Of a DNA stretch of 64,000 bases, positions 33,669 to 46,236 are shown piece by piece (the first letter of the stretch is position 1; every line of letters starts with the position of its first letter). Position numbers and translations under genes: made by a program. The stretch is from positions 6,027,396-6,091,395 of the forward strand of contig NC_037267.1 in assembly GCF_000002425.4 (NCBI RefSeq), read 5' to 3'. The stretch comes from Physcomitrium patens (lineage: Eukaryota; Streptophyta; Bryopsida; Funariales; Funariaceae). The notes beneath the pieces were generated by a model. The model was not told where the DNA came from. It searched no databases and saw nothing but the letters and a program-made list of their open reading frames with translations.

Positions 33669-33960
33669 GATTCTAGAAACGTTACGCGGGCCGAGAGCAG
33701 CTCGTCCTGCATAAGCGCCGCTGGGAATTGCGCGTGAACACGAGATGCAGAGGAAGATTGCAACAACGTCGAGCAAAGCCTGATTCTGAAGAAAGAGCCA
33801 AGCTTGGAGAAGCGTTGAGCAAGGAGAGGTGTTGGATGCACGATTGAGGTTGTTTCATCCATCTTGAGCATTCGTTTCTCATTCATCTCTCACCTATAAT
33901 TTCATCCACTTCTCGCATCCATTTTTCATCCCTTTGCTTCTCCCATCCGACCTTCCTCTC
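33669..33960 (-). promoter_or_regulatory. 5' UTR/promoter-proximal region of AP2S with upstream ORF
   Basis: This is a less AT-rich segment with several CG dinucleotides, ending sharply near 33960 where AT-rich sequence begins. An ATG at 33886 opens a frame (MNEKRMLKMDETTSIVHPTP...) that runs through the whole region. After splicing it ends in TGA formed across the first splice junction, overlapping the AP2S ATG as ATGA. Whether transcripts start upstream of 33886 is unknown. I see no clear TATA box. Confidence 0.5.
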
Positions 33961-36041
33961 TCGTTGCATTGATCTCGATTTTTGCAAAAAATAAACAAAC
34001 ATTTAAAATTTTCATTTCAAAGGTATCATAACACCAATAGGATTTTGGATTTTATTCCATTTTTATATTAAATCATTCATGAAGTCAATACAAAGATAGA
34101 GCTATTTAGAATTATATAATTATTTTATTATATCACCTATTTTTTTTAAAAAAAACCTCAATCACCTAAAAGATAGAATAAAAATGATGCCACCAAAATT
34201 TCAGCTATTGCCATTACCTTGCCATTCACTTAATATAATAGCAAAAATTGTGGTGGCATTAGCAAGTCCCTAAAGGTATATATCTAATAAAAACAAGGAT
34301 TTACATCCTATTAAAATCTACAATTATGTAAAAAATTGAAAAAAAATTAGATTTTAATAATGTTAAGTCACATAAAATTTTAAGTCTAGTATGATTGATC
34401 TTCATTTAAACAATAATAATAAGATGTAAATATTTTATTACGTTTAAATTATGAATATTATAATTTTTACATATTAATATTTTTATTATTATAGTTGAAA
34501 TAACAACATTATAGAGAATATTTTTAATGTACAATAAATATTAAATTCCAAATTTTTTATTATAATATATACTTAAATATACATGCATTGAATATATATA
34601 TATATATATATATATGTTATGATTTCTTTTTATGATATATAATTATAAAAATGGTTCTTTTTTTCTTCCTTCAATTATTTGCCTATGATAATAAGATTGA
34701 ATATATAAAGACAGGATTATTTTCAATGATTTAGACTATTGATTAACAATAGTTTTAAGTTTTAACCAAATGGGTAGTATTGCCTTTAAGATTGGTCATT
34801 AAAATTTATTTTATCATAATTATCTTTCTAATTTTTTTATTATTAGTATTTTTTACTTTTTATAAATTAATAAATCCCTTTTATTATTATTTTCTTTCTT
34901 TCTATTTGAATCTAAATCCTTTTAGCATATTGTGTTCAAATTTCTTATTTAAAAACTTTGTTCTTCTTTATTGTGCAATTCTAGAATTTTTATTTTATTT
35001 ATTTGATTTGTATCCAATTTTAGAAGTATATATTTATTTTTATTTTATTTTTACTTTATTATGATACTTCATAGTTGATTCTTACTACCATCTTTATTCT
35101 TTCTTGATGTATCCCTTCTTGTAGCTAGCATTTAATTAAATTATCTATTTTTGAATAATTCTTATTATTTTTAATAATCTTTTTTATTCTTCTATAGTCT
35201 ATTATTATATAATAATTTTCTTCCAACTTCACTTCATACTTATTATATTTTTGTTATTTTTTACTTTAATTTTTTTATTAACCTTTATTTATGTACTACG
35301 CTTATTCTTTTGTAGATTTTGGAATTATTTATCTTGTTATAGTTGTCTTTTGTTCTTTCTTGCTCATAGAATATTTGCTAAAAATGTTGTTGTTGTCAAT
35401 CTGTTTCATCTCCTATTGTTGATTTAATTTTTTTTTCTAATTCATTTTTTTTTAAGTAAAAAATATTTTCAAAACTAAATTTTTTTATCAAATAGCTTTT
35501 TTCTTATTCATCTCTTTAGTATTCAATATTGAATAACATCAACCAATTGTTTTGCTAGATTTGTTCTATATGTGCTCTTTGCTTCCATTTTTTTGCCTAT
35601 TAAAAATACTTCTTATCTAAATTTGTTTATTTACTCATATTTTGCCTAAAATATATCTTCTTTGCCTATAATTTAAGTTTGACACTTGAAAAGTATAAAA
35701 ATATAAAAATATAAAATTATACATAATTTTATCCTCAATGTAAAAACTTTGAAATTCTTAGAAAAAAATAATAAACAAAGAAAAAGAGATCATCTTCCTT
35801 TTTATTATAAAGAGTCTTTACTATTGCTACCTTCACCAACTAACTTCTAATTTTTACAACTATTGATGTACTATCCTAAATTATTTATATTTTAGCATAT
35901 TTAAACTAAATATCTTTTAAAAAAATTCAATGTAACTTCCAAATTTATTTTTTGAATTATTTTTTTACAATATTTATTTTTAAATTAATTATACTATTAC
36001 AATAATAATAGATACTTATTCTACAACTAATTTATATTATA

Positions 36042-36102
<61 letters not shown>

Positions 36103-36808
36103 TTCAATTAATTAAAAAAATTATAACTTTTTATAAATTTAAACTATTAATATTACAACAATAGAACCATTTCATTACTAGATTAGGATCTATAGTTTTG
36201 GATATAAATGAAAGATTGGCTTTAATTCATACTTCATTTTAATGATTGGTAAGCATTTAATTGGTATTTTAACATTTAAAATATAATTTTCTAAAAATAT
36301 ATGGATAGTACATCAATGTTTTTTAAGATGAACTTGATAAGTTAAAATAGTATTAAAAGACTTGTGCCAAACTTATTTCATCTTTTAGAATGATGTAGTA
36401 GTTGCTTTGGTCGTTCATTTTAATGATTAATTAAATAATTAATTAATCAAGAAATGATTTAAATTAAATGCTTACCAATCAATCATTAAATTATTAAAAT
36501 AATTTGGTCTAATTAAAAAAGAAAGATTCAATAAAAGATAATGGTATCTAAGAAGTAATTTTAGCAATTAGACCATCATCAATAAGTGGTTGTCTTCTCC
36601 CATTTTCCATATTAAATATAAGCCAATAAGTAGAATTGACTTTAATAGGTCTACTTCCATCATTTAACTCATTATGTGTATTAATAGTTCATTTAAAGAC
36701 CATAAATATAGATATTATAAGCAACTAAATATAAAAAATTTAAAACTTTAGATATACAAATAATGACGTGTTATATATAATATATAATTTGTTAATATAG
36801 TTTGTTAT
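33961..36808. other. AT-rich intergenic sequence with microsatellites
   Basis: No gene or element could be identified. (AT)n microsatellites lie at 34592-34615 and 36045-36099. Long pyrimidine-rich runs on the plus strand (34.8-35.7 kb) create a 94-codon frame of Phe/Leu/Ile/Tyr codons, which I regard as noise. Confidence 0.5.
36045..36099. repeat. (AT)n microsatellite, about 27 units
   Basis: An uninterrupted run of alternating A and T. Confidence 0.95.
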
Positions 36809-36916
36809 TGTCACAAACATACGTATTTATCTTAATTAAAAGAATTAAATAGAAGTAAATAGAAGTAAATAAATTTGATATTATCTTATAGATAAGCTTT
36901 TTAGAAGCTTAATAGA
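36809..36916 (+). repeat. CV-G 5' LTR, first part
   Basis: Aligns with the first 110 bp of the CV-C LTR: 'agaattaaatagaagtaaat', then 'aagctttttagaagcttaat' near 36895 against 'aagcttcttagaagcttcat'. It is cut at 36917 by an H-type LTR. Confidence 0.6.
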
Positions 36917-37480
36917 TGCAGTATTATATTCCAAGAACTTTGCTTGAGAATGCATTGGACATTTGGTAGTAGAAGATAAAATAGAATTTGTAATAATAAG
37001 GTCTTAAGAACTTTAATATAATTTTAAACAAAATCCAATTAAATCTTAATGATGCTACTCAAACTTTAATCGAATCCAAAAGAAGTCGTAAAGAAATTAC
37101 AAAAGAAATATAAAGAAATAATAAAATAATCTTTAAAATATATATATATATATATATAAAATAAAAAAATCCTAAAGAAATTTAAAAAATAGAATTCCTA
37201 AAGAAATATCAAAGAAATGTTTTTTAAAATATTCAAAATAAAAATCCTAAAAAAATCCTAATGAAATTTTAAACCAATTTTAATCAAATTCTAATCAAAT
37301 ATTAATCAAAATCTTAATCAAATCTTAATCAAATCTTAATCAAATCTTAATCAAATTCCAAATCCTAAATAAAATCCTATCAAATCATAAAATAAATTCT
37401 ATTCAAATCTTAATCAAATTCTAAATCAAATCCAAAGAAATCCTAAAACTCTAAGACTAAATGCATCTATGTACTACACC
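36917..37480 (-). repeat. H-family LTR fragment with internal array
   Basis: The family block 'tttgcttgagaatgcattgg' is at 36951. From about 37020 to 37450 an imperfect tandem array of 'aatcttaatca' and 'aaatcctaa' type units follows, corresponding in position to the telomere-like array at 52.56-53.13 kb. The rest of the LTR is missing and gag-like sequence follows directly. Confidence 0.6.
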
Positions 37481-38485
37481 TTCCTTTGAACCTGATTTTT
37501 ATCTTGTTGATATTCTTGATGTTTGACCCTTCTCTTCAAGTTTTGAAAATTTTATTTGAAAATTTTTCATTCCATATACAATTTCATCAATGATTATTTC
37601 TTCTTTCTTTGATATAGACATTAAAGATTAAATTATAGATATATAATGGTGAATAGGTATTTTTACTATAGATTCTTGTAATGGTCTTTGAATATGCACC
37701 ATGTCTTTTTTTCTTTCTCATTTTGCAAGTAATCCTATTGCTTCTTCTACTTCTTTTTAATTTATTGTCAATCATTTTTTTCTTCTTCTTTATCTTTAAG
37801 CAAAATTTCCAACTTCTATTAGCTACTTAAAGAAAAAGACCCATTTTATTTGGATCTAATTATTATTTTTTATTTTTTGATAAACAAGAATTTTTTCTTT
37901 TAAACTCTCTTAATAATTCTATTTCTTAAAGATCCTTCTTAGGCCTTTCAATTCATTCAAAAAATAACTCCTTTGTAATTCGGTACCTATCTTCCAAGAA
38001 AAATTTATCTTTCAATGCTTGAAAAAAATTCTCCCATGAACCTCCAAAACATCTTATATTGGACTTTCCATGATTTCTTATTTTTGAAGAAAAAGCTAAT
38101 TCAAATAATTGAACCATCTCTTTCTCGAAAACAAGCTTCAATTCTATTTCTTTAATATAATATTTTAAATATTTTATAATGTCTTTTTTTTGAATTAATC
38201 AATCTTATCAACAATCACTTATAAAACTTTATTTGTCTTATCCTCTTTGTAAACTTTAACTTGTTGTTGTTGCATAAATAAAGCAAAGATTTCAAAAATA
38301 CTTTTCAAAATTAGGTTCAAAATATATATCTTGTCTTCTATTAATAGTTCCATTTGTAATTCTACTTGAAGCTCCAATTAAAGTACCACGTATAGTTCTT
38401 CTTTTTATTGTCTTTCCTTCTTTCTTTATAATTCAAATAAACTAAGAAATCCAAATATCTTCTATCTCAAGTTTTTCATGTGAGA
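37480..38485 (-). pseudogene. H-type Gypsy gag remnant
   Basis: On the minus strand, 38141-37953 encodes MKLVFEKEMVQLFELAFSSK, then GKSNIRCFGGSWENFFQALK and DKFFLEDRYRITKELFFE, a gag-like capsid stretch with a conserved Trp and many acidic/aromatic residues. Flanking sequence holds more of the same in broken frames. It lies between two H-type LTR pieces in the same orientation, as expected for a shrunken H element. The element sits inside the LTR of CV-G. Confidence 0.5.
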
Positions 38486-39609
38486 TTTATTAAATATGTT
38501 GTATACCGTGGAGTTTGCTTAAGAATGCACCATGTATTTGGATGTGGAAGATAAAATAGAATCTAAAATAATAAAATTTTAATAATTCTAATAAAATCTT
38601 AAATAAATTCTAATTAAATTATAAAATTTTAATCAAATTTTAATCAAATTTAAACAAAGTCTTAAAAAAACTACAAAAAAAATATAGAGAATTGATAAAT
38701 TATTCTTATAAAAATACATATAATAAAGAGATCATTAAAAAATAATAAAATAAAAATTCTAAAGAAATTTCAAATAATTTTTAAAAAAATATTAGAAAGA
38801 TAAATATAAATGAATTCTAATCAAATCCTAATTTAATCCTAAAAAATACTAATAAAAATCTAAAAAATAAAAAAATAAAAAACCAATAATAAAAAACCAA
38901 TCCTAACCAAATACTAATCAAATCCTAAAATAAATTCTATTCAAATCTCAATCAAATTTTAAATTAAAGACAAAAATTCTTAAATAAATCTAACTAATTC
39001 TTCTAGCCATTTTAAAATCTCAATAATTATTAATTAAACCATTGATCTCAACTAAAATTTGACTCACATTTCAATCTATAAGCAAAAATTAGGCACTAAT
39101 GTTTTTTGAAAAATTATATTCACTAATGAAAAATAAAGTTCATAAAAATTTTAGATGTTGATAATACTTCTTCTTCACCTTATATGTCAATCTTTCAATA
39201 GTAATTTTTGCTTGTTGAACTATTCAATTATTTTACAAATTAAAAAATATGTAGAAACATAAATTTTTAAAAAATTCACCAAATTTTGATTTAATTGAAA
39301 TGAATTTTTTTTCAAAATTACAAAAATCTTTATTGATCCTAAATTTCAAATATCCAAGATCCTAATGCAATAAAGTTCTTACACCTTTCAATATTACTAT
39401 TTGATTGACCTCAAATTTATTAAAAAAAATTAAAAAAAATACAATGAAAATCTTTAAAAAAATTACTTGTAAATATGCTATAATACTTACATAATCTTCA
39501 AATTTTTAAACTTTTTTATTTTTTAAAATCTGATATCTTTGAATATATCTCTCAATTTGAAAAGCCCTCAAAAACTCAATATGAATTTAAATTATTTAAA
39601 ACTAATATC
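38486..39609 (-). repeat. H-family LTR (5' LTR of the shrunken H element), truncated
   Basis: Starts at about 38486 with 'tgtataccgtggagtttgc', the same terminus block as 36917, 52324 and 60648. It contains an array of 'aatcctaatcaaat'-like units (38570-38990) and the 'ttgatctcaactaaaatttg' block at 39044. It ends about 39609 without the GACA terminus, where CV-G LTR sequence resumes. Confidence 0.6.
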
Positions 39610-39806
39610 CAAAAAATATTCATAACTTGTGATACAAATTAAAAATGTCTTGCATATGTTGGTGACTTATAATACAAGTTATCTACATAATGTAGATATA
39701 AGAAATTTGTCTTATAAGTTTGACATGTATTTTGTAAGTTGAACACATATTAAAGGTGCTATAAAATATTGTTATGTAGCTCTTATTTAGATAGTATATA
39801 TTAAGG
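39610..39806 (+). repeat. CV-G 5' LTR, second part
   Basis: Aligns with the later half of the CV-C LTR: 'aaggtgctataaaatattg' at 39755 against 'aggtcctataaaatatcgc' at 40108. It ends in taagg, the TSD created by CV-C. Confidence 0.65.
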
Positions 39807-40173
39807 TGTCACAAATATATACATTTACTTCAATAGTTACTTATATGATTAGGTAGAAATAGGTAAATATAGATTAATTTCATAAAGTCTTTTAGAAAAG
39901 CTTCTTAGAAGCTTCATAGATGTGGTTTTGACTTTAGATGTCTTTGTAGATTAGAAACTTGGCAAACAAGCTAATTATGTGTTCATAACTTGTCAAACAA
40001 GTTAACTCCATGTAGTAGCTTGTAGAACAAGCTAACTGTGTGGTGCATACATAGATAATTTGCCTTGCAAGTTAAGACATGGAAATAGCAAAGTCAACAT
40101 GCTTTGGAGGTCCTATAAAATATCGCTATGTAGCTCCTAATTATAAGTACATAAAGAGGCAAGAGTGAAGCCT
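39807..40173 (+). repeat. CV-C 5' LTR, 3' end deleted
   Basis: Matches the 3' LTR as far as 'gcaagagtgaagccttctt' (about 40170). It then passes directly into leader sequence ('taagtggattactccact'). The final roughly 170 bp of the LTR and the primer-binding site are missing. Confidence 0.75.
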
Positions 40174-40339
40174 TCTTTAGTAAGTGGATTACTCCACTTC
40201 TATTGTTGTATTTGAAGGTTGCGGACTACCCATCTTTTAAATAAAAAAATCTTATTTTTTAACAATGATCTTTCTTTAAAGAAAGTAGATTATTCCTCTT
40301 TGTAGAAATTTTTATTAGAGGTTGTGAATTACCCTCCTC

Positions 40340-41420
40340 TAATTTAACTTTTTGGATTTGTTTGAATTGCCTATGGAAAGAAAGATTATAGATGCTATAT
40401 CTAGTGGAAGTAACAATAGATTTGTAACCATTGCAGATCTTCATGAGCTTGTTAACACTCTTAGAGTAAAAATCTCATGTATTTCTAACGTGAATCACGG
40501 AGGTACTATGCCTACACATATGGAAGAAGTTCAGAGTGTGTGGCAAAAAATTGTGCAATTCAAAGAAGCAAGTAGATTGACCTCACAACCAAATCCAAAG
40601 AGTTTTACTTCTATAAGTATGACGAGATAAGGATTAGTATGCCTGAGAAGTTTGATGGAACAAGATCAAAATTTTGACGATTTTTGCAACAAGTCAAGCT
40701 CTATCTAAGGTTGCACTCTTTTCAATATCTTGATGGATTTACTCAAGTTGGATTCATAGGCGCACTTCTATTAAGAAGTGCTTTCTCTTGGTTTGCATTT
40801 TTAATGGAAAAAGATATGCGACTCTTTTATGATTTGAATTCATTCTTAGAAGTGTTTATGGTAACATTTGGAGAAATTAATCAAGAACAAGTAACAGAGA
40901 CCAAACTCTTATCTTTACGATAAGAATCATAATACGCCACCATATATGCTACTAAATTCTAAAACCTTGCTTGCGATGTGAATTAGAATGCAAAGCACTC
41001 ATCAATCAATTTTGATATAGATTAAAGGATAGTATCAAAGATTTATTATTAATAATGTCAAAAACGAAATCTTTGGAATAATTTATTATTCAAGCCATTG
41101 CATGTGACAATCAATTATTTGAAAGGCATCAAGATCAAAGACTTGACTGGAGAGAAATAAATTAAGTAATGGCAGTAGATTCTAAGTTTTTTGAAACATA
41201 TTCATTAAAGTTGAAACTAATGCAAATTGATACGATACGTTTTAAAACTCTCACAAAGCAAGAAAAGACTCGACGTTGCTAAAAGAATTTGTGTTTATAT
41301 TGTGGAAAAGCTAAACAAACTGCTAAATATTATTCAAAGAAGCAACACAATTACAAAATGAGGAGCACAATTATCAAAAAAGATAATGTGTTGAAAAAAA
41401 AGTTTCTCCTGCTATAATAG
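40340..41420 (+). pseudogene. CV-C gag
   Basis: Frame pieces at 40352-40630 (starting at ATG 40352, MDLFELPMERKIIDAISSGS) and 40684-40923. They correspond to CV-A gag: PEKFDGTRSKF, then ALLLRSAFSWFAFLMEKDMR. The zinc knuckle at about 41287-41335 reads CLYCGKAKQTAKYYSKK, with His and the last Cys lost. About ten stops. Confidence 0.8.
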
Positions 41421-41499
41421 AGACCATGTGGCTGGAATCATGTGCAACACCTAGTAAAGGTCATATTTTCTCTTCAGACCCTTTACCATATTTTACAAT

Positions 41500-42060
41500 A
41501 GATGTACGTTTAGGACCTAAAAATCACAAAGTCCTTGCCTTATTAGATTCATAAGTCTCAGCCTCTTTTATAGATGAAGATTTTATCAAAAATCAAAAAA
41601 TACCTTTAGTCAAAAAAACTAAACCCATACATGTAGAACTCATAGATGGTCATTTAGTGTCTTCTAGAATTGTTACCTATGAGATAGCTTCTTTAGATAT
41701 AATAATTAAAGATCATAAAAGTGTAGTAGTATTTAATGTAATAAGATCTCCATTTAATTCGATTATTTTAGGATTATCATAGCTAGAGAAATACAACCGT
41801 CAAATAGATTGAATTTCTTGTAACCTTAACTTTTTTGGTAGTATAATCGAAGTTCGAGTTAGTGAAGTAGAAGTACAAAAGTCTAGTACTTCTAAACCTT
41901 TACTAATAATTGTAAGAGATTTCATGCATATTGCAAAAGAAGGATCATCTTTTGTTATATATGCTATGTATATTTCTAAAGGTGAAAAAATGTCAAGTGA
42001 TATTCATAGCCAATATGAAGAATTTCAAGATGTCTCTGAAAAAAAAAAGAATACACATAT
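41500..42060 (+). pseudogene. CV-C protease
   Basis: Readable motifs are ALLDS-stop-VSASFIDEDF (active site DSG now disrupted by TAA), HVELIDGHLVSSRIVTYE, VVFNVIRSPFNSIILGLS. It aligns codon by codon with CV-A 18.4-18.0 kb. Confidence 0.75.
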
Positions 42061-42089
42061 TCTTCTAGAGCATTGATCTTATGATCGTT

Positions 42090-43400
42090 CAATTGATTTG
42101 CAAAAAGAAGCTCAACTACCATTTGGATCAATCTATAACTTATTGCAGAATGAGTTGGTTGCACTAAAAGAGTACATTGATAAGAACTTAGCAAAGAATT
42201 TCATACTCCATTTTATATTCCCAACTGGAGCTCCTACTTTATTTGTGAAGAAGAAAGATAGATCTTTGTGAATAAGTGTGGATTATCGAGGACTCAATAA
42301 GATCAAAATCAAGAATATGTATCCTTTGCCTTTAATTTAAAGACTTCTTGATCAACTCAATCAAGCAAAGATCTATACCAAAATAGATCTACAAAGAGTA
42401 TACAATTTAATTCGTATCAAAAAAAAGAGATGAATGGAAGACTATTTTTTGAACTAAGTATGGAAATTTTGAATATAATGTCATGCTTTTTGGACTCACA
42501 ATTACATCAACCGCTTTTCAACATCTTATGAATGATGTTTTTTTTGAGTTTTTGAATGATTTTATCATTTGTTATTTAGATGATATTCTAATATATTCTA
42601 AGAATATAGAAAAACATGAATTTTATATTCATCATGTATTACAAAAACTTAAAGATGTAGGATTATAAGCCATGTTGGAAAAGTGTGTATTCTATACTAT
42701 TCAAGTTGACTTTTTAAGATACATCATTTCCAACAAAGGCCTTATAATCCCAAGAAGGTCCAAATTATCATAGAATAGAAGATTTGAGATGTACAATGCT
42801 TTTTAGGCTTTTCTAATTACTACCAAATCTTCATCAAGAACTTTTTTTTAGTTGCAGCTCTACTTACACAATTGACTTGTGAAGACAAACTTGAGTGGAA
42901 TAAAGAAGCAAAAGCATCATTTGTTGCTTAAAAGAAGGAATTTACTTTTGTACCAATCTTATATCACGTTGACTTTTTTAAGGTATTTTTTATGAAAATA
43001 GATGCATCAGATTTTGCTATAGGTGCCATATTGTCACAAATGGAAATAAATGATAAATTCCACCCAGTAGCATTTCATTCTAAAAAAACTTTAGCAGTCA
43101 AAATTAATTATGAGATTCATGACAAAGAGCTCATTGCAATCATCGATTCATTTCAAGAACGGCATCATTATCTAGAAGGCGCTTCAAGTCTAGTTACCAT
43201 GTATACAAATCATAAGAACCTCAAGTATTTCATGTCAACACATGTTTTGAATCATCATCAAGCCTATTGGAGCATGTCCTTATCCAAATTCAATTTCAAG
43301 TTCACTTATCAACTTGAAAAACAACAAGGTCTATTAGCCAATCCTTTCTAAATGTTCTTATCTTGCACCAAAAGAAGGAGATGCATCTTTTGATCAACAA
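42090..43400 (+). pseudogene. CV-C reverse transcriptase and RNase H
   Basis: RT block at 42230-42480 in broken frames. An open piece at 42483-42668 contains MLFGLTITSTAFQHLMNDVF and the intact catalytic CYLDDILIYSKN. RNase H is open at 42992-43351 (MKIDASDFAIGAILSQMEIN, NYEIHDKELIAIIDSFQERH). Stops and small shifts separate the pieces. Confidence 0.82.
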
Positions 43401-43496
43401 AGAACGATTCTCTTGAAGTTCGAGCATTTTTATCTTTGAGCAATAAAATCAACATTGACTGTTGATTCAACCTTTATCAAGTAAATCCAATTAATT

Positions 43497-43874
43497 ATGT
43501 CCTCTAATCCTTTTGTTCATGATATCAAGAATCTTTCTTCTAAGTCTCATGTTATTTTAAAGTTTGAATTCAAAAAAAATATTCTTTATTTCAAAGGACT
43601 CCTATATGTTCAAGAAAGAAAAGCACGTCTATGTATTCTTCAAGCACGTCATGACTTTCCAGCCATAGGGTATTTTGGATACAATAAGACTTTAGAGTTT
43701 ATATCTAGAGATTTTTGGTGGCTACAAATGTAGAAGGTAATAAAAAAAACTTTGTACAATCATGCAATACTTGTTCATGATTCAAAACTCCTCGCCATCC
43801 ATCTTATTGACTTCTGTAACTGTTACCAATTCCAGAACAACCATAAACTTTCGTTTCTATAGATTTTATTACGG
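43497..43874 (+). pseudogene. CV-C integrase, N-terminal part
   Basis: 43497-43733 is open and contains the integrase zinc-domain start (ARHDFPAIGYFGYNKTLEFI, then SRDFWWLQM). The last residues before the inserted LTR are the FIDFIT-like start of the catalytic core, split at 43870 between acg and the duplicated acgg. Confidence 0.78.
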
Positions 43875-45132
43875 TGTCATACTGTAATTGTTTATAATAT
43901 GTAAAAATTAGTTAGAACATATAATATTTTTATAAATATTGGTGTATATTAGAATGGCTAATAGATTAATTTCAAGAGAGTGGATATAAGAAACTTTATT
44001 TTTAGACTTATCTTTTTTTGATTATAACATTTAAAAAAATTATAAGACCTAAATATTTCGTATGAAGCCTTGACAGAAGATTAGAGCCTAAAGATAAAAA
44101 TCTTAACTAGTAAGAGGCTTATTGGAAGGAATGAAAGTAAGATATAGATGGATGAAGGCAAGAAATGGGAATCTTCATTCTTATTGATCGAAGGCTATAT
44201 CTAATGGACTTTAAGGAGGCTGCCTGAGGCCTTATTAGGAATTAGAATTTTTTTTTCGAGGTCATTCAAGCTTTAGAGGCTATAATCATCAAGTTCAAGT
44301 TTTTGAATATGGATTGAGTACAAATTTTGTGTGATTTGGAGTTTTTATGAAGGAGTTATTGGTGCTCAAAATTAAGGTATCAATTTCACACCTACTGTCA
44401 CTCTTTGGAGCATAACATGCGTTTATAGAAAGCAACGAAGGATTGGTGATTGGAATTGGAGAGAGCATTTTCTTCATTATACTTTTTATATACTATTTGA
44501 TGAATTTGGAGCTTAAATGAAGAAGTTATAGAGAGTTAAAATCAGTGCATCCAAATCAAAGGCAGTAAGTAAGTGATTTTATTCATAGTAATGGTTGGAG
44601 CCATATCTTCAATTTTTGGACGAATTTTTAGCTCAAATCTTTTAAAAAAGTTAGATTATTGTGTTAAAAAGTTATACATATGAATTTTATGATATTTGAA
44701 TATTTATTTTGTGAGATATGAAGAAAATTATACATAGATGTATAAAAACTAGGATTTGAAGCTGCTATTAGAACTTTGGTGATATCTTAAGATCTCCAAC
44801 AAATTTGTAGTTGAAATTTATTATAGTAGTTTTTAGTATATCAATATTTCTTATAAAATTTGAGTGTGTTTGAACAATCCAATTAGAAGATATAAGTTTT
44901 TAAAGTTTGGAAAAAATATCCCATAAGGATATTTAAGGATTTAGAGGTTTTATCATATTTTGGATGTTTTTATGAACTTAAGACTTATATGTTTGGTGTA
45001 ATAGCACCTAAAAGTATTATATATATATATATATATATACAATTGATCTTTCTTATCTCAAGACTTGATTGAGCAATTAGTGGCAACTAAGAGCTTAGTG
45101 CTTTCTTAAAACAAACTCTCTCTATCCCGACA
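43875..45132 (+). repeat. Solo H-family LTR in CV-C integrase
   Basis: 1258 bp, TGTCATACTGTAATT...CTATCCCGACA. TSD acgg (43871-43874) against acaa (45133-45136), both differences G-to-A. It has an (AT)n run at 45018-45039 near its 3' end. No internal retroelement sequence is attached. Confidence 0.82.
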
Positions 45133-45136
45133 ACAA

Positions 45137-46236
45137 ATCTTCTAATCTCAGGTTCATATGACTCTATATTCATAATTTTAGATTGCTTCACCAAAAAGAC
45201 ACATTTTGTACCATGTACAAAATCTATTTCAAGTGAAAAAAAAAGCTAAGTTTTTTTTTGACAATGTCTATAGCTATCATGGATTGCCAAATAATATTAT
45301 ATTGCATAGAAGGACTCAATTTGTATCAAGATTTTAGAAAGTTCTATTCAAGATTCTAGAGTTAGATATAAAATTTTCTTTGAATTTTTAACTTCAAATT
45401 GATGGACAAATAGAACAAGAATATCAAGTTTTGGAGCAGTATTTGAGGTATACCATCAACTATCATCAAGATGATTGGATATTTCTTTTATCATTGGTAA
45501 AATTTACGTACAATAATTTGGTGCATTTTTCTACTCAATAAACACCTTTCTTTGCCAATTATGGTTATCATCCACAACTTGATACTCTTGACTTTTCAAA
45601 AGTTGATAATCTTGCGGCAAAAGATTTACCAAATCAATTGTCAAAGCTACATGCAACAATGAAGATACAATTAAAAGAAGCTCAAGAATGGTAAAGGATC
45701 AATACGGATGCCTATTGCAAGGAGCAACCATAATTCAATATAGGTAACATGGTATGGTTACTTCATTGAAATATCAAGACTACTAGCCCTTGTAATAACT
45801 TAAACTATCGTAACTTGGGACCTTTTTTTATTTGTAAACAAATCAATCATATTGCTTATTGATTATATCTATCGGAGTCTATGAAGATTCATCCTATATT
45901 TCACATATCTCTTTTCAAGCCGTATAAGACAATGAATATCTTGGAAAGAAGACAAATCCCACTTCCTCCTATAGAAGTGGATAATAATAAAAAAATTGAA
46001 ATAGAAGAAGTCTTAGATTCAAGGTAGCATCAAAATAGGTTGGAATATCTTGTTCATTGGCATGGGTATGATCTTAGCAAATGCACATTGGAGCCAACAA
46101 AGAATCTCATAAATACAACAAAAAATATTGAAGCCTTTCGTCAACGACATCCATCAAAATTAAGATAAAGAATTTCAAAGATCTATGAAAGATGATGACC
46201 GCTCCTTGTAGAACTCGTCTCTAGAAGAAGGAGTAA
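45137..46236 (+). pseudogene. CV-C integrase core, C-terminal domain and chromodomain
   Basis: Continues with the equivalent of VVVDRFTKMAHFVPCK (LDCFTKKTHFVPCTKS, about 45180-45225). The second catalytic Asp is lost (LHRRTQFVS). The Glu region reads QIEQEYQVLEQYLRYTINYH. The chromodomain at about 45985-46110 is well preserved: EIEEVLDSR, then RLEYLVHWHGYDLS. Ends ...RQRHPSKLR and stop near 46168, then a polypurine tract 'agaagaaggagtaa' at 46223-46236. Confidence 0.8.

Noticed and set aside
34780..35064. 94-codon ORF rich in Phe, Leu, Ile and Tyr, looking like a membrane protein
   Set aside because: It arises from a long T-rich, low-complexity stretch with no start context, no homologous look and no conservation signal.
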